A stretch of 64,000 bases of DNA from Tolypothrix bouteillei VB521301. GTDB lineage: Bacteria > Cyanobacteriota > Cyanobacteriia > Cyanobacteriales > Nostocaceae. The stretch covers positions 498,795-562,794 of the forward strand of contig NZ_JHEG04000001.1 in NCBI RefSeq assembly GCF_000760695.4. Direction: 5' to 3'. Position numbers and translations under genes: made by a program. Under the pieces are notes generated by a model. The model was not told where the DNA came from. It did not search any database and saw only the letters and a list, made by a program, of their open reading frames with translations. Numbering within the stretch: position 1 is the first letter of the stretch; the number at the start of each line of letters is the position of its first letter. Of the stretch, positions 28,301-38,661 are shown piece after piece.

Positions 28301-30178
28301 TTTGCTGACTTGGAGGGTGTGGGACAAAACCTGGCCAAACTTTTGCGATCGCAAGGTCACACCTGTATTTTAGTTCATCCGGGGAATACCTGTAATTTAA
28401 GAAAGGACGGAACTTGGTGCATTAGCCCTTCTAGCCCAGCAGATTTTAAATGTCTTTTCCAAGAAGTTTTAGAAACTCTAGAGCGTCCTTTACAAGGAAT
28501 TATCCACCTGTGGAGTTTAGAGGCACAATCGGCTTCATCTCTGACAATCTCCTCTCTAGAACAAGCTCAGACCCTTGGTGTTGGTAGCGTATTGTATTTG
28601 CTACAAGCTCTCATCAAAGAACTGGAAACTAAAAAGAATAGGGATTTTCCCGCATCAGTTTCCCCCCTACCCCAATTGTGGTTGGTGACACGGGGAGCGG
28701 TACCAGTCGGTTCGGAACTTCCTGGGGTGGCGCAATCTTCTTTATGGGGATTGGGCAAAGTCGTGGCTCTAGAACATCCCGAACTGTGGGGCGGAATGCT
28801 CGATTTAGCCCCAGAATTTACTGGTGATGAGGCAATAGAACTGCTAGCAGAAATTGAGAATTCTTGTGGGGAAGACCATATCGCCTTTCGCAACGGCAAT
28901 CGCTATGTCGCTCGCTTGGTGCCCAAACAACTGTCAGAATCCAAACAAGTGGCACTCCGCTCAGATAGCACTTACCTAATTACTGGAGGTTTGGGGGCTT
29001 TGGGATTGAGAGTAGCCCGTTGGATGGTGGCACAGGGGGCAAGACAATTGGTACTCACTGGACGCAGCAAAGCTTCAGATGAAGCGCAATCAATCCTCCG
29101 ACAACTCGAACAACTTGGAGCCAAGGTTTTCGTTGCTCAAGCAGATGTGTCTGATGAAGCGGATGTACTGAAGTTGCTTGAAGCGATCGACACATCAATG
29201 TCACCCCTGCGGGGAATTGTTCATGCTGCTGGAGTTTTAGATGACGGCATCTTGCTACAGCACTCCTGGGAGCGTTATAGTAAAGTGATGGCTCCAAAAG
29301 TGAAAGGGGCATGGAATCTACACGCGTTGACCCAAGGTCTGCCGTTAGACTTCTTTGTTTTATTTTCTTCAGCAGCTTCATTACTAGGCTCGCCCGGTCA
29401 AGGGAATTACGTTGCTGCCAACAGTTTCATGGATGCCCTAGCTCATCATCGCCGATTCCAAGGACTACCGGGATTAAGCATCAACTGGGGACTTTGGGCT
29501 GATGTGGGGATGGCAACTGGTTTGGTAAACCGTTACCAGGCTGCCAATGCGATGGGATTAAAGAGCATCGCTCCAGAGCAAGGATTGCAAGTTCTAGAAC
29601 AAGTTCTGGGACAAGCGACTTCACAGATTGGGGTATTACCAATCGATTGGTCGGTTTTGAGACAGCAATTAAGGGTTAGCGGTCAACTGCCATCGTTACT
29701 TGTTGAATTTGCTAACACAGAAGACCGGGCAGAAACTGCTCAGTCATCGGCTCTGCAGTCCGATATTCTACAAAAATTACAGGCGGCGGCGGCAAACGAA
29801 CGCCTCTCCCTATTAACGACCCACATTCAAGGAGAAGTCGCCAAGGTTCTGGGGCTTCCACCATCTGAATTGCCCGATCCAAAACAAAACTTCTTTGATA
29901 TGGGTATGGATTCTCTGATAGCAGTTGAGCTAAAAAACCAGTTGCAAAACCATTTAGGGCAATTCCTTCCCTCAACTCTAGCCTTTAACTATCCCAACAT
30001 CAATTCCCTTGCTCAATACCTATCTCAAGATGTTCTTTCTCTAGATATTTCTGCTCAGACAAGTCAGGATTTACCACAAAATCAAGAAGAACTGACTACT
30101 TCTTTGGAAGAAATTAAACAACTTTCAGAAAGGGAGGTTATGGCTTTAATAGCTCAAGAATTTGAAGCGTATAGATAA
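25331..30178 (+). CDS. Type I PKS module 1: KS-AT-KR-ACP
   Basis: The product is 1615 residues. The KS (1-425) has C172 in DTACSSS, a histidine motif written EAHGSAT instead of HGTGT, and [12 protein letters not shown]. The AT (about 535-840) has GHSVGE (S633) and HAFH, indicating malonyl-CoA. The KR (about 1210-1400) has GGLGALG, L1303-D1304-D1305 and Y1360. The LDD marks a B-type reductase giving a D-hydroxyl. The ACP has S1528 in GMDSL. No DH or ER is present, so the beta-hydroxyl is kept. It begins directly with the KS, as expected after a free ACP. It ends in an acidic/helical tail ([18 protein letters not shown]) that should dock with the coiled-coil start of PKS2, 17 bp downstream. Confidence 0.93.
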   Translation: MEPIAIIGIGCRFPSADNPEVFWQILHNKVDAITEVPKERWDVDALYDPKPATPEKMNTRWGGFLEQVDRFEPSFFNISPREAEPIDPQQRLLLEVAWEALENAGIAPQKLAGSKTGVFIGICNADYHRLLYQNSSCINAYSGTGTASSISANRISYVLDLRGPSVAIDTACSSSLVAVHFACQSLRSGESSMCLVGGVNLILSPDMGITFSQAQMMASDGRCKTFDAKADGYVRGEGCGVVVLKLLKDAIRDKDNIRAIVKGSAINQDGLSNGLTAPNALAQQAVIREALKNAEVTPAQISYIEAHGSATSLGDPIEFKSLKAVLMKDRQPDQPCWIGSVKTNIGHLEAAAGIAGLIKVVLSLQHGEILPNLHLVQLNPYISLKGTTFSIPTECQPWVAGTEKRLAGVSAFGFGGTNCHVILEEAPIDFRLSDAGKNPKSEIQNPKSTECPLHLLTLSAKSEKALVELAQKYVNFFASHPEVSLFDVCYTANTGRSHFNHRLAVMASSCVQAREKLTNFCTKQESAQVFKGQGSSLPKVAFLFTGQGSQYVGMGRQLYETAPVFRTAINCCNEILRPYLEKPLLSVLYPEPGQTSPINQTAYTQPALFAIEYALVQLWQSWGIHPDAVMGHSVGEYVAATVAGVLSLEDGLKLIANRSRLMQSLPTGGEMVAVFADEKYIRFVTEIDNKRVSFAAFNGGGNTVISGQSQAVQEICADLEAAGIPTKKLQTSHAFHSPLMEPILAQFREVADRITYGVPDITIISNLTGEPLTQEEISADYWCRHLRYPVQFAKSLKALHAEGYEVFVEIGPKPTLLGMGRNCLPDKVGVWLPSLRPGQEDWQVLLQSLGELYVRGAEVDWSGFDWDCGRRLQLPTYPFQRQRYWVESAANDSSQADNLSQDKIQSPIVQLLNQGDTQHIVQNLEKTGELSEDELRMLPKLLELLVKQDRQLLGAASVKDWLYEVEWKQLPPQVKAQEKSGIQKIGTWLIFADLEGVGQNLAKLLRSQGHTCILVHPGNTCNLRKDGTWCISPSSPADFKCLFQEVLETLERPLQGIIHLWSLEAQSASSLTISSLEQAQTLGVGSVLYLLQALIKELETKKNRDFPASVSPLPQLWLVTRGAVPVGSELPGVAQSSLWGLGKVVALEHPELWGGMLDLAPEFTGDEAIELLAEIENSCGEDHIAFRNGNRYVARLVPKQLSESKQVALRSDSTYLITGGLGALGLRVARWMVAQGARQLVLTGRSKASDEAQSILRQLEQLGAKVFVAQADVSDEADVLKLLEAIDTSMSPLRGIVHAAGVLDDGILLQHSWERYSKVMAPKVKGAWNLHALTQGLPLDFFVLFSSAASLLGSPGQGNYVAANSFMDALAHHRRFQGLPGLSINWGLWADVGMATGLVNRYQAANAMGLKSIAPEQGLQVLEQVLGQATSQIGVLPIDWSVLRQQLRVSGQLPSLLVEFANTEDRAETAQSSALQSDILQKLQAAAANERLSLLTTHIQGEVAKVLGLPPSELPDPKQNFFDMGMDSLIAVELKNQLQNHLGQFLPSTLAFNYPNINSLAQYLSQDVLSLDISAQTSQDLPQNQEELTTSLEEIKQLSEREVMALIAQEFEAYR

Positions 30179-30195
30179 GGAGATTTTCTGTTGAT

Positions 30196-33100
30196 ATGAG
30201 TCAGTTGCCGTCAGATACCAGTCAACTCTCTGCACTGCAACAATCGCTTTTTGTAGTGCAGAAGTTAAAATCCAAACTTACTGAGATTGAGAATGCAAAA
30301 ACAGAGCCAATTGCTATTATCGGCATGAGTTGTCGCTTTCCTGGGGGAGCGAATGACCCGGAGAGATTCTGGCAGCTATTGCATGAAGGTGCAGACACCA
30401 TCTCTGAGGTACCAGCCCAGAGGTGGAACATTAACGATTATTACGATCCAAACCCCGATGCACTGGGGAAAATGTACACTCGGACTGCGGGTTTTTTAAA
30501 TGAGGTAGACCAGTTCGATCCCTTGTTCTTTGGGATTTCCCCTCGGGAAGCAGTCAGCTTAGACCCCCAGCAGCGCCTGCTACTAGAGGTGAGCTGGGAA
30601 GCTTTGGAAAATGCCGCACAGCCATCAAACCAGTTAAGTAGCAGTCAAACTGGCATTTTTGTGGGCATTGGACAAAATGACTACGCCCAATTGCAAATAA
30701 AGTTGGGTGACCCCACACGCATCGACGCTTACACCGGCACTGGAAATGGTTTTTGCTTTGCCTCTGGTCGGTTGTCCTACGTTCTGGGGCTACAGGGTCC
30801 CAACATGGCGATTGATACCGCTTGCTCTTCTTCCTTAGTCGCCGTTCATTTGGCTTGTCAGAGCCTGCGTGCAGGAGAATGCAATTTGGCGTTAGCAGGC
30901 GGCGTGCAGTTAATATTATCGCCAGAAACCACCATTTTTCTCTCTAAAGCACGCGCTCTTTCCCCAGACGGTCGATGCAAGACTTTTGATGCTGCTGCTG
31001 ATGGCTTTGGTCGGGGTGAGGGCTGCGGAGTGGTGGTGCTCAAACGCCTCTCGGATGCGATCGCCAACAAAGATAACATCTTAGCTGTGATTCGAGGTTC
31101 AGCAATCAACCACGATGGTCCTAGCAGTGGTCTAACAGTTCCCAATGGATTGGCTCAGCAAAAACTCATTCTTAAGGCTCTGGAGAATGCTAAGGTAGAA
31201 CCTTCCCAAGTGAGTTATGTAGAAACTCACGGCACGGGAACGGCACTGGGTGACCCCATTGAAGTGGAAAGTTTAGGGGCTATCTTTGGCAAAGGTCGTC
31301 AAGACAACCCTCTGATAATTGGTTCGGTAAAAACCAACATCGGTCACCTAGAACCAGCAGCAGGAGTTGCTGGTTTAATGAAGGTAGTGCTTTCTTTCCA
31401 ACACAACGAAATTCCACCACACCCGCACTTTAAACAGCCCAATCCTTACATCAACTGGGATGAACTACCAGTGGTGGTACCAACCTCATCAATACCTTGG
31501 TTTTCAGGAGAAAAGCGGCGGTTGGCTGGAGTCAGTTCTTTTGGTATGGGCGGTACGAATGCCCATATTGTGTTGGAAGAGCCACCGATACTAGAGACTG
31601 TGAGAGCGGAAGTAGAACGCCCGGTGCATCTGCTGACACTATCGGCAAAGACTGAAGTTGCCCTCAAGCAATTAGCACTTCGCTATAATAATTACCTAGC
31701 TGTCAATCCATCTGCAGACATAGGAGACATTTGCTATACCGCTAATGCAGGTCGAACTCATTTTCCCCATCGGTTGAGTGTAGTTGCCTCTTCTGGAGCA
31801 CAGTTGCGTGAAAAGCTAGCGAATTTCTCTGCCGGACAGACAACAGCAGAGGTATTTCAGGGACAAAGCAACAGTTTACCGAAGATAGCCTTTCTCTTCA
31901 CGGGTCAGGGGTCTCAATATGTGGGTATGGGACGCCAACTCTACGAAACTGCGCCCGTCTTCCGCGCCGCCATCGATCGCTGCGATGAAATTTTGCGTTC
32001 CTATCTGGAAAAGCCTTTGCTATCGGTTCTTTACCCGGAACCAGGTCAGACTTCACCAATTAACCAAACCGCTTACACTCAACCCGCTCTATTTGCCATA
32101 GAGTATGCGTTGGTGCAATTGTGGCAATCCTGGGGAATTCACCCTGATGCTGTCATGGGTCATAGTGTCGGGGAATACGTTGCCGCCACTGTAGCGGGAG
32201 TCTTGAGTTTGGAGGATGGCTTAAAACTGATTGCCAACAGAAGCCGCCTGATGCAGACTCTACCTCCAGGTGGTGAAATGGTGGCAGTGTTTTCTGATGA
32301 AGCTTATATAAGTAAATTTATTGATATATATACTAGAAAAGTATCATTTGCTGCTTTTAATGGAGATTCCAACACGGTAATTTCCGGCGACACACAAGCA
32401 ATTCAAGCAATTTGTGCTGACTTACAAGCAGCAGGAATATCGACTAAAAAGCTACAAACATCCCACGCCTTCCACTCACCACTGATGGAACCGATACTGG
32501 CTGAATTCCGTGAAGTAGCTGAACAAGTCACCTATGGTGCTCCTCAATTGACCATTATCTCCAATCTCACAGGAGAGCGACTGACTCCACAGGAAATATC
32601 GTCTGATTACTGGTGTCTCCATTTGCGCTGTCCGGTACAATTTGGCAAAAGTCTCAAAGCACTTCACGCAGAGGGATATGAGGTATTTGTGGAGATAGGA
32701 CCAAAACCAACATTGTTGGGGATGGGGCGCAACTGTTTGCCAGATAAGATAGGAGCTTGGCTGCCTTCATTACGTCCGGGACAAGAAGATTGGCGGGTAT
32801 TACTCCAGAGTTTGGGAGAACTATACGTGCGCGGAGCAGAGGTAGACTGGTCTGGCTTCGACCGGGGCTACGAGCGTCGGCGTGTAATGTTGCCCACCTA
32901 TCCCTTCCAACGACAGCGCTATTGGGTGCAAAAGGCTGAGAGCGAGCATCAACAAACAGAATTATCATCTCAACAGACAATCCAAACCTCTATTGTTAAC
33001 CTTCTGCAGCAAGGAAACATAGCACAGTTAACAAAGCAGCTGGAGACGGCAGGTAAGTTCTCACAAGAGCAGATGAAAATACTGCCCCAGATGCTAGAAG

Positions 33101-35085
33101 TTTTGGTTAAGCAACACCAACAAGAAATACAAACTACCGCTATCAAAGATTGGCTCTACGAAATAGAGTGGCAGCAGATGCCGCAGCAGACGGTGCAACA
33201 GAACACCCAAAGACAGGCACCAGGAACCTGGGTGGTTTTTGCCGATGCTAGCGGTGTCGGACAAGCACTGGGAGAACTTTTACAACAGCACGGACAGAGT
33301 TGTATTCTAGTTTACAATGGAAAAGCCTATCAAAACTTAAAACCGGGAATTTGGAGCATCAACCCCACCAGCCCTAAGGACTTTGAGCGTCTGTTTCAAG
33401 AGGTTTTAAGGGCTGAATTGCCACCGTTAAAGGGAATAGTCCATCTGTGGAGTTTAGAAGCAATGCCACCAAATGCCCTGACTATCCCAACTCTTGAGTC
33501 GGCTCAAAACCTTGGTTGCCTTAACGTATTGCATCTGGTGCAAACCCTGAGCCAGTACAATGAGTTAGCTTCATGCCAATTGTGGTTGGTGACTCGGGGA
33601 GCGATACCAGTCAAAGGCGATGTTACCTTGGCCGTTGCTCAAGCTCCATTATGGGGACTGGGTAAAGTTATTGCCCTGGAATATCCCGAACTCTGGGGCG
33701 GAATGTTTGATTTAGCACCGGAATCCACTGGTGATGAAGCAACACAACTGTTAGCAGAAATTGAGAATTCTCTTGGTGAAGACCATATCGCCTTTCGCGA
33801 GCGCAAACGGTATGTTCCTCGGTTAATACTTAAAGAAATATCAAAATTCAAACAAGTGGAGCTTTCCTCAGATAGCACTTACCTAATTACCGGGGGTTTG
33901 GGTGCTTTGGGACTGAGAGTAGCTCGTTGGATGGTGTCTCAGGGGGCGAGACAGTTGGTTTTGGTTGGACGAAGTGCGGCTTCAGATGCAGTGCAATCAA
34001 CCCTCAGGCAACTCGAACAACTTGGAGCCAAGGTTTTCGTTGCTCAAGCAGATGTGTCTGATGAAGCGGATGTGGTGAAACTGCTTGCAACAATGAACGC
34101 ATCCATGCCACCTCTCCGAGGAATTGTTCATGCTGCGGGGGTTTCTGGTTACAAACCCATCAAAGATATGGATTCGGATACCTTTGAATCAGTGGTGCGT
34201 CCTAAAGTGTTGGGGACATGGATACTGCATCAACTGACGCAGGACATGAAATTGGACTTTTTCGTCAACTTCTCCTCCATTGCATCAGTGTGGGGTTCCA
34301 AGGGACAGGCGCACTACGCAGCGGCAAACCACTTCCTTGATGTGTTGGCCCATCACCGTCAAGGACTCGGATTGCCTGGATTAACTGTGAATTGGGGTCC
34401 TTGGGCTGATGGTGGTATGGTCGTAGAGGAATTCCAGAGGTGGATGTCTCGAATGGGTGTAAGCGGCTTGCAGCCGGAGAATGCGATCGCTGCTTTGGAA
34501 TACCTAATGGCAGAGGGGTCTGTTCAGACAACGGTGGCTAATATCGATTGGAGTTTGTTCAAAGAGGTATATGAAGCCAGGGGAAAACGCCCACTCCTAG
34601 AACTGCTTGCAGGACAATCGCAGAAAGGGCAACAGCAGCCGTCAGTGCGACATTCCGATATCTTACCGCGATTGTTGCAAGCTCAAAGTGACGAGCGCTT
34701 GCATCTGTTGGTAGTTTATTTACAAGAGCAAATAACTAAAGTGTTGGGGTTTGACGAATCGTTAGTTTTAAATCCGCACCAAAGCTTGCTGGAATTAGGT
34801 CTTGATTCTTTAATGGCTGTTCAACTCAAAAATGCGATCGCAACCGACCTTGAGGTGAATGCTCCTGTAGAAAAAATCATTGATGGCTCCAGCATTATGC
34901 AACTGGCAGAACTATTACTGCAGGAATTAGCCATAGCAAACACAACACCGCCAGCACCCCCTTCTTCCTTAGAAAATGAATTAGAACTTATTAAACTACC
35001 AATAGAAGATGGTTCTACCTCCTTTGCATCTCTTGCATCAGCAACTAAATTAAGCCAGGACAATTGGATAGAGGGGGAATTATGA
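30196..35085 (+). CDS. Type I PKS module 2: KS-AT-KR-ACP
   Basis: The product is 1629 residues. An N-terminal coiled-coil docking segment occupies 1-33. The KS has C210 in DTACSSS and a canonical ETHGTGT. The AT has S657 in GHSVGE and HAFH (malonyl-CoA) and is almost identical to that of PKS1. The KR has GGLGALG and Y1374, no LDD ([11 protein letters not shown]), and Trp1366 eight residues before the Tyr. These are marks of an A-type KR, giving an L-hydroxyl, the opposite of PKS1. The ACP has S1538 in GLDSL. There is no DH or ER. Together PKS1 and PKS2 should turn the fatty acyl starter into a 3,5-dihydroxyacyl chain. The end overlaps the NRPS1 start by 4 bp (ATGA at 35082). Confidence 0.93.
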   Translation: MSQLPSDTSQLSALQQSLFVVQKLKSKLTEIENAKTEPIAIIGMSCRFPGGANDPERFWQLLHEGADTISEVPAQRWNINDYYDPNPDALGKMYTRTAGFLNEVDQFDPLFFGISPREAVSLDPQQRLLLEVSWEALENAAQPSNQLSSSQTGIFVGIGQNDYAQLQIKLGDPTRIDAYTGTGNGFCFASGRLSYVLGLQGPNMAIDTACSSSLVAVHLACQSLRAGECNLALAGGVQLILSPETTIFLSKARALSPDGRCKTFDAAADGFGRGEGCGVVVLKRLSDAIANKDNILAVIRGSAINHDGPSSGLTVPNGLAQQKLILKALENAKVEPSQVSYVETHGTGTALGDPIEVESLGAIFGKGRQDNPLIIGSVKTNIGHLEPAAGVAGLMKVVLSFQHNEIPPHPHFKQPNPYINWDELPVVVPTSSIPWFSGEKRRLAGVSSFGMGGTNAHIVLEEPPILETVRAEVERPVHLLTLSAKTEVALKQLALRYNNYLAVNPSADIGDICYTANAGRTHFPHRLSVVASSGAQLREKLANFSAGQTTAEVFQGQSNSLPKIAFLFTGQGSQYVGMGRQLYETAPVFRAAIDRCDEILRSYLEKPLLSVLYPEPGQTSPINQTAYTQPALFAIEYALVQLWQSWGIHPDAVMGHSVGEYVAATVAGVLSLEDGLKLIANRSRLMQTLPPGGEMVAVFSDEAYISKFIDIYTRKVSFAAFNGDSNTVISGDTQAIQAICADLQAAGISTKKLQTSHAFHSPLMEPILAEFREVAEQVTYGAPQLTIISNLTGERLTPQEISSDYWCLHLRCPVQFGKSLKALHAEGYEVFVEIGPKPTLLGMGRNCLPDKIGAWLPSLRPGQEDWRVLLQSLGELYVRGAEVDWSGFDRGYERRRVMLPTYPFQRQRYWVQKAESEHQQTELSSQQTIQTSIVNLLQQGNIAQLTKQLETAGKFSQEQMKILPQMLEVLVKQHQQEIQTTAIKDWLYEIEWQQMPQQTVQQNTQRQAPGTWVVFADASGVGQALGELLQQHGQSCILVYNGKAYQNLKPGIWSINPTSPKDFERLFQEVLRAELPPLKGIVHLWSLEAMPPNALTIPTLESAQNLGCLNVLHLVQTLSQYNELASCQLWLVTRGAIPVKGDVTLAVAQAPLWGLGKVIALEYPELWGGMFDLAPESTGDEATQLLAEIENSLGEDHIAFRERKRYVPRLILKEISKFKQVELSSDSTYLITGGLGALGLRVARWMVSQGARQLVLVGRSAASDAVQSTLRQLEQLGAKVFVAQADVSDEADVVKLLATMNASMPPLRGIVHAAGVSGYKPIKDMDSDTFESVVRPKVLGTWILHQLTQDMKLDFFVNFSSIASVWGSKGQAHYAAANHFLDVLAHHRQGLGLPGLTVNWGPWADGGMVVEEFQRWMSRMGVSGLQPENAIAALEYLMAEGSVQTTVANIDWSLFKEVYEARGKRPLLELLAGQSQKGQQQPSVRHSDILPRLLQAQSDERLHLLVVYLQEQITKVLGFDESLVLNPHQSLLELGLDSLMAVQLKNAIATDLEVNAPVEKIIDGSSIMQLAELLLQELAIANTTPPAPPSSLENELELIKLPIEDGSTSFASLASATKLSQDNWIEGEL

Positions 35086-38000
35086 ATTTAGTTGAGTTTT
35101 TACAAGAGCTTTCGGCAAAGAATGTAGAATTGTGGGTCGATGGTGGTAAACTGCGCTATCGAGGTCCTCAAGATGTATTAACCCCAGAATTATTAAACGA
35201 TATTAAGCGTTTTAAGGAAAAAATTATACTGCTGCTGCAAAAGGGCACCGAAACTGCTCAAACCATTAGCCTGCGCCCTATGGAACGGAACGGGCATATA
35301 CCGCTGTCCTTTGCCCAACAGCGTATGTGGTTTCTACAGCAGTTAGATGTGAATACTAGCTTTTACAACCTTCCTGCGGCTATGCGTTTTGTAGGGACCC
35401 TCGATGTCACTGCTCTAGAATACAGTTTCAATTACATCATCAGCCGTCACGAAACCCTACGTACTAACTTTATTCAGGTAAACGGGCAACCCTTTCAAGT
35501 CATCCACCCCAGACTTTCCTTGAAACTCACTGTTGTGGATTTGCGATCGGAAAGCGAACGAGAAAGCTATTGCCAGCAACTAGCCGTAGAAGAAACCCAA
35601 CGCCCATTTGACTTGGCAACTGACCCATTGGTGCGGGCTAGTTTGTTCAAGCTGACAGAGACAGAACACATTTTGCTACTGGTTATCCATCACATAGTAT
35701 CAGATGGTTGGTCAATGGGCGTACTTATCCGTGAGATAGCAGCAGCCTATCAAGCTGTATGCAGTCAAAAGCCAATTGCACTACCAAAGTTGTCGGTTCA
35801 ATATGCTGATTTTGCTATATGGCAGCAGCAGTGGTTGCAGCGGGAGGAACTGGCAAAGCAGCTAGCATACTGGAAGGAAAAACTGGCGGGTGCGACTGCT
35901 TTATTGGAACTGCCCACCGACCGACCGCGACCTGCGATTCAAACTTACCGGGGGAAAACCGAGAAATTTGCGCTTACAAAAGAACTGAGATCGGCGTTAG
36001 CGGTACTGAGTCAGCAACAGGGTGTGACGCTGTTCATGATGTTACTGGCAGCGTTTCAAACTTTACTCTATCGCTACAGCAACCAGACTGATATCTGCGT
36101 TGGCACACCCATTGGCAACCGCAATGGTAAAGAAATCGAGGGGTTAATTGGGTTATTCCTCAACACTTTAGTGCTGCGGAGCGATTTGTCTGCTAACCCA
36201 AGTTTTAGCGATTTACTGTCACAAGTGCGTCAAGTTGCACTTGACGCCTACGCCCATCAAGACCTGCCCTTTGAGCAGTTGGTGGAACAATTGCAGCCAG
36301 AGCGTTCTTTAAGTTATGCACCACTTTTCCAAGTGATGTTTGTGCTTCTCGTTGCGCCAACGTCACAGTTGCAACTTCCAGGCTTAACGCTGTCTCCGTT
36401 TCCCATCGAAAGCTTGACAGCCAAGTTTGATTTGACTTTATCACTAGAGAACACAGGCACTGGATTGATTGGTTATCTGGAATACAATACTGACCTGTTT
36501 GACGCAGCTACCATTGCGCGGATGGTAGAGCACTATCAAACTCTACTTGAGGCGGTGGTTGCTAATCCCCATCAGAAGATATCAGAACTCCCACTGCTTA
36601 CTGCCAAAGAAAAACACCAGATACTGGTGGAGTGGAACGATACTCAACTAGACTACCCCAAACAATTGTGTTTGCACTCTTTGTTTGAGCAACAAGTTGA
36701 AAAAACACCAGACGCTGTAGCCGTGGTGTTTGAAAATGAACAACTCACCTACACTCAGTTAAACGCCAAAGCTAACCAACTCGCACATCACCTACTCCAG
36801 TTGGGTGTCGGACCGGAAGTGTTGGTCGCCATTTGTGTCGAACGCTCAATCGAGATGTTAGTAGGACTGGTGGCAATTCTTAAAGCCGGTGGGGCCTATG
36901 TCCCCCTCGACCCCATTTACCCACCAGAGCGATTGGCGTACATCCTGGAAGACTCGGGTGCCAAAGTACTGCTCGCTCAGCAGGCGGTAGCAGAGCTTCT
37001 GCCAGAGACACACGGGCATGTTGTCTACTTAGACACAGATTGGCCAATTCACCAAAGTTCATCCAACCCCAACACTCATGTTTGCGCCGATAATTTAGCG
37101 TATGCCATCTACACCAGTGGCTCCACCGGACGACCTAAAGGAGTGCAAATTCCCCACAGGGCGGTAGTGAACTTTTTAAACTCAATGTCGGCTCAACCGG
37201 GGATAGGGTCAGAAGATGTACTGGTAGCGGTGACGACCATTACCTTTGATATTGCAGCGTTGGAGTTGTTCCTACCATTGAGTAGGGGCGCATGGGTCGT
37301 CCTCACCCGCGATTTGATTGCCGATGGCGGTCAAAGCACTGCGGCTTTGGGAACATCCAGCGCTACAGTTATGCAAGGCACTCCAGCCACTTGGCGAGCC
37401 CTCATGCAAGCAGGCTTCCTTGGCAATCCTCAATTGAAAATCCTTTGTGGTGGTGAAGCTCTCGATCGCGAACTCGCAGCACAATTGCTCGAGCGTGCCG
37501 ATAGCTTGTGGAATATGTACGGTCCAACGGAGACCACCATTTGGTCAGCCGTTTCTCAGGTGCAGCCCGATTCTGGCGCGGTGTCCATCGGCAGAGCGAT
37601 CGCCAACACCCAATTCTACATCCTCGATGTCAATTTACAACCAGTACCAGTGGGTGTGGCTGGGGAATTGCACATTGGCGGTGATGGCTTGGCGCGGGGC
37701 TATCTCAGCCGCCCTGAATTGACAGCCGAAAAGTTCATTCCCAACCCCTTTAGCAAAAAGCCCGGTGAAAGGCTCTACAAAACTGGAGATTTAGTTCGCT
37801 ACCTAAAAGATGGTAATATTGAGTATATCGGACGTATTGACCATCAGGTGAAAGTGCGCGGTTTCCGCATTGAATTAGCCGAAATTGAAGCACTCCTGAG
37901 CCAGCACCCAACTGTACAACATACCGTTGTCATAGCTAAAGACATTGCAGGGGACAAGCGCTTGGTTGCTTACTTAGTACCCCAGGCTCAGACAACACCA

Positions 38001-38513
38001 GCCCTTAGTGAGTTGCGCTCCTTCCTCAAACAGCAACTGCCCGAGTACATGGTGCCGTCTTATTTTATGGTGCTCGATGCCTTTCCGCTCACACCCAATG
38101 GCAAAGTTGACCGTAAAGCCCTGCCTACCCCCGACCAAACCCGAATAGAGGCCCAAGCATACGTTGCACCGCGAAACGAGGTGGAGCGAATTCTCAGCCA
38201 TGTCTGGCAAGAGGTGCTGAATCTCGAAAGAGTCGGTGTAAACGACAACTTCTTTGAACTCGGCGGTCATTCACTTCTGGTCGTTCAAGTCCATAGCAAA
38301 CTCAATCAAAAGTTACTTGGAAACATTAACAAAGAAATCTCAGTAGTTGACTTATTTAAATATCCAACTATAAGTACCTTGGCGCAATATCTCCGACAGG
38401 AGCAAAATGGGGCAACACCTGCAAGGCAGAAAATCAATGACCGCGCCAGCAAGCAAATAGAAGCTCTGAAACGACAACCACTGATGAAACAAAGGAAGAA
38501 GAACAATGGATAA
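35082..38513 (+). CDS. NRPS1: docking-C-A(Gly)-PCP
   Basis: The product is 1143 residues from the ATG at 35082, which forms an ATGA overlap with PKS2 and has GGGGG upstream. The longer frame from 35064 is unlikely. Residues 1-55 are a TubC-type docking domain (VELWVDGGKLRYRGP). The C domain has HHIVSDG (H203, H204). The A domain has TSGSTG (T678), and I read its specificity residues as DILQLGMIWK, a cyanobacterial glycine code. The PCP has S1064 in GGHSLL. A basic C-terminal tail (LKRQPLMKQRKKNNG) is shared with NRPS2. It should join glycine to the dihydroxyacyl chain. Its end overlaps the PKS remnant by 8 bp. Confidence 0.92.
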   Translation: MNLVEFLQELSAKNVELWVDGGKLRYRGPQDVLTPELLNDIKRFKEKIILLLQKGTETAQTISLRPMERNGHIPLSFAQQRMWFLQQLDVNTSFYNLPAAMRFVGTLDVTALEYSFNYIISRHETLRTNFIQVNGQPFQVIHPRLSLKLTVVDLRSESERESYCQQLAVEETQRPFDLATDPLVRASLFKLTETEHILLLVIHHIVSDGWSMGVLIREIAAAYQAVCSQKPIALPKLSVQYADFAIWQQQWLQREELAKQLAYWKEKLAGATALLELPTDRPRPAIQTYRGKTEKFALTKELRSALAVLSQQQGVTLFMMLLAAFQTLLYRYSNQTDICVGTPIGNRNGKEIEGLIGLFLNTLVLRSDLSANPSFSDLLSQVRQVALDAYAHQDLPFEQLVEQLQPERSLSYAPLFQVMFVLLVAPTSQLQLPGLTLSPFPIESLTAKFDLTLSLENTGTGLIGYLEYNTDLFDAATIARMVEHYQTLLEAVVANPHQKISELPLLTAKEKHQILVEWNDTQLDYPKQLCLHSLFEQQVEKTPDAVAVVFENEQLTYTQLNAKANQLAHHLLQLGVGPEVLVAICVERSIEMLVGLVAILKAGGAYVPLDPIYPPERLAYILEDSGAKVLLAQQAVAELLPETHGHVVYLDTDWPIHQSSSNPNTHVCADNLAYAIYTSGSTGRPKGVQIPHRAVVNFLNSMSAQPGIGSEDVLVAVTTITFDIAALELFLPLSRGAWVVLTRDLIADGGQSTAALGTSSATVMQGTPATWRALMQAGFLGNPQLKILCGGEALDRELAAQLLERADSLWNMYGPTETTIWSAVSQVQPDSGAVSIGRAIANTQFYILDVNLQPVPVGVAGELHIGGDGLARGYLSRPELTAEKFIPNPFSKKPGERLYKTGDLVRYLKDGNIEYIGRIDHQVKVRGFRIELAEIEALLSQHPTVQHTVVIAKDIAGDKRLVAYLVPQAQTTPALSELRSFLKQQLPEYMVPSYFMVLDAFPLTPNGKVDRKALPTPDQTRIEAQAYVAPRNEVERILSHVWQEVLNLERVGVNDNFFELGGHSLLVVQVHSKLNQKLLGNINKEISVVDLFKYPTISTLAQYLRQEQNGATPARQKINDRASKQIEALKRQPLMKQRKKNNG

Positions 38514-38661
38514 CCAGGAAACCAATGATGAAATGGAAGTGCTCGCCAGCATTGCTGGTCGTTTTCCAGGAGCCAAAAACGTTGATGAGTTTTGGCAGAA
38601 TCTGCGCGACGGTGTTGAGTTCATTTCATCAGTCGGTGAACAAGAGGAGATACAGCTATGA
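38506..38661 (+). pseudogene. 51-codon in-frame remnant of a PKS gene
   Basis: The ATG at 38506 lies inside the end of NRPS1 and the TGA lies inside the ATG of NRPS2. The first ~40 residues match the start of PKS3 (shared IAGRFPGAKNV and EFWQNLRDGVE). The last five, EEIQL, match the end of PKS3 (EEIEL), and the bases around the downstream ATG also match. It therefore looks like a whole PKS gene reduced by internal deletion, keeping the frame and both overlap junctions. It can have no PKS activity. It may still carry ribosomes from NRPS1 to NRPS2. Confidence 0.85.

Noticed and set aside
35064..35081. Earlier ATG for NRPS1
   Set aside because: The ATG at 35082 forms the standard ATGA overlap and begins a complete docking domain.
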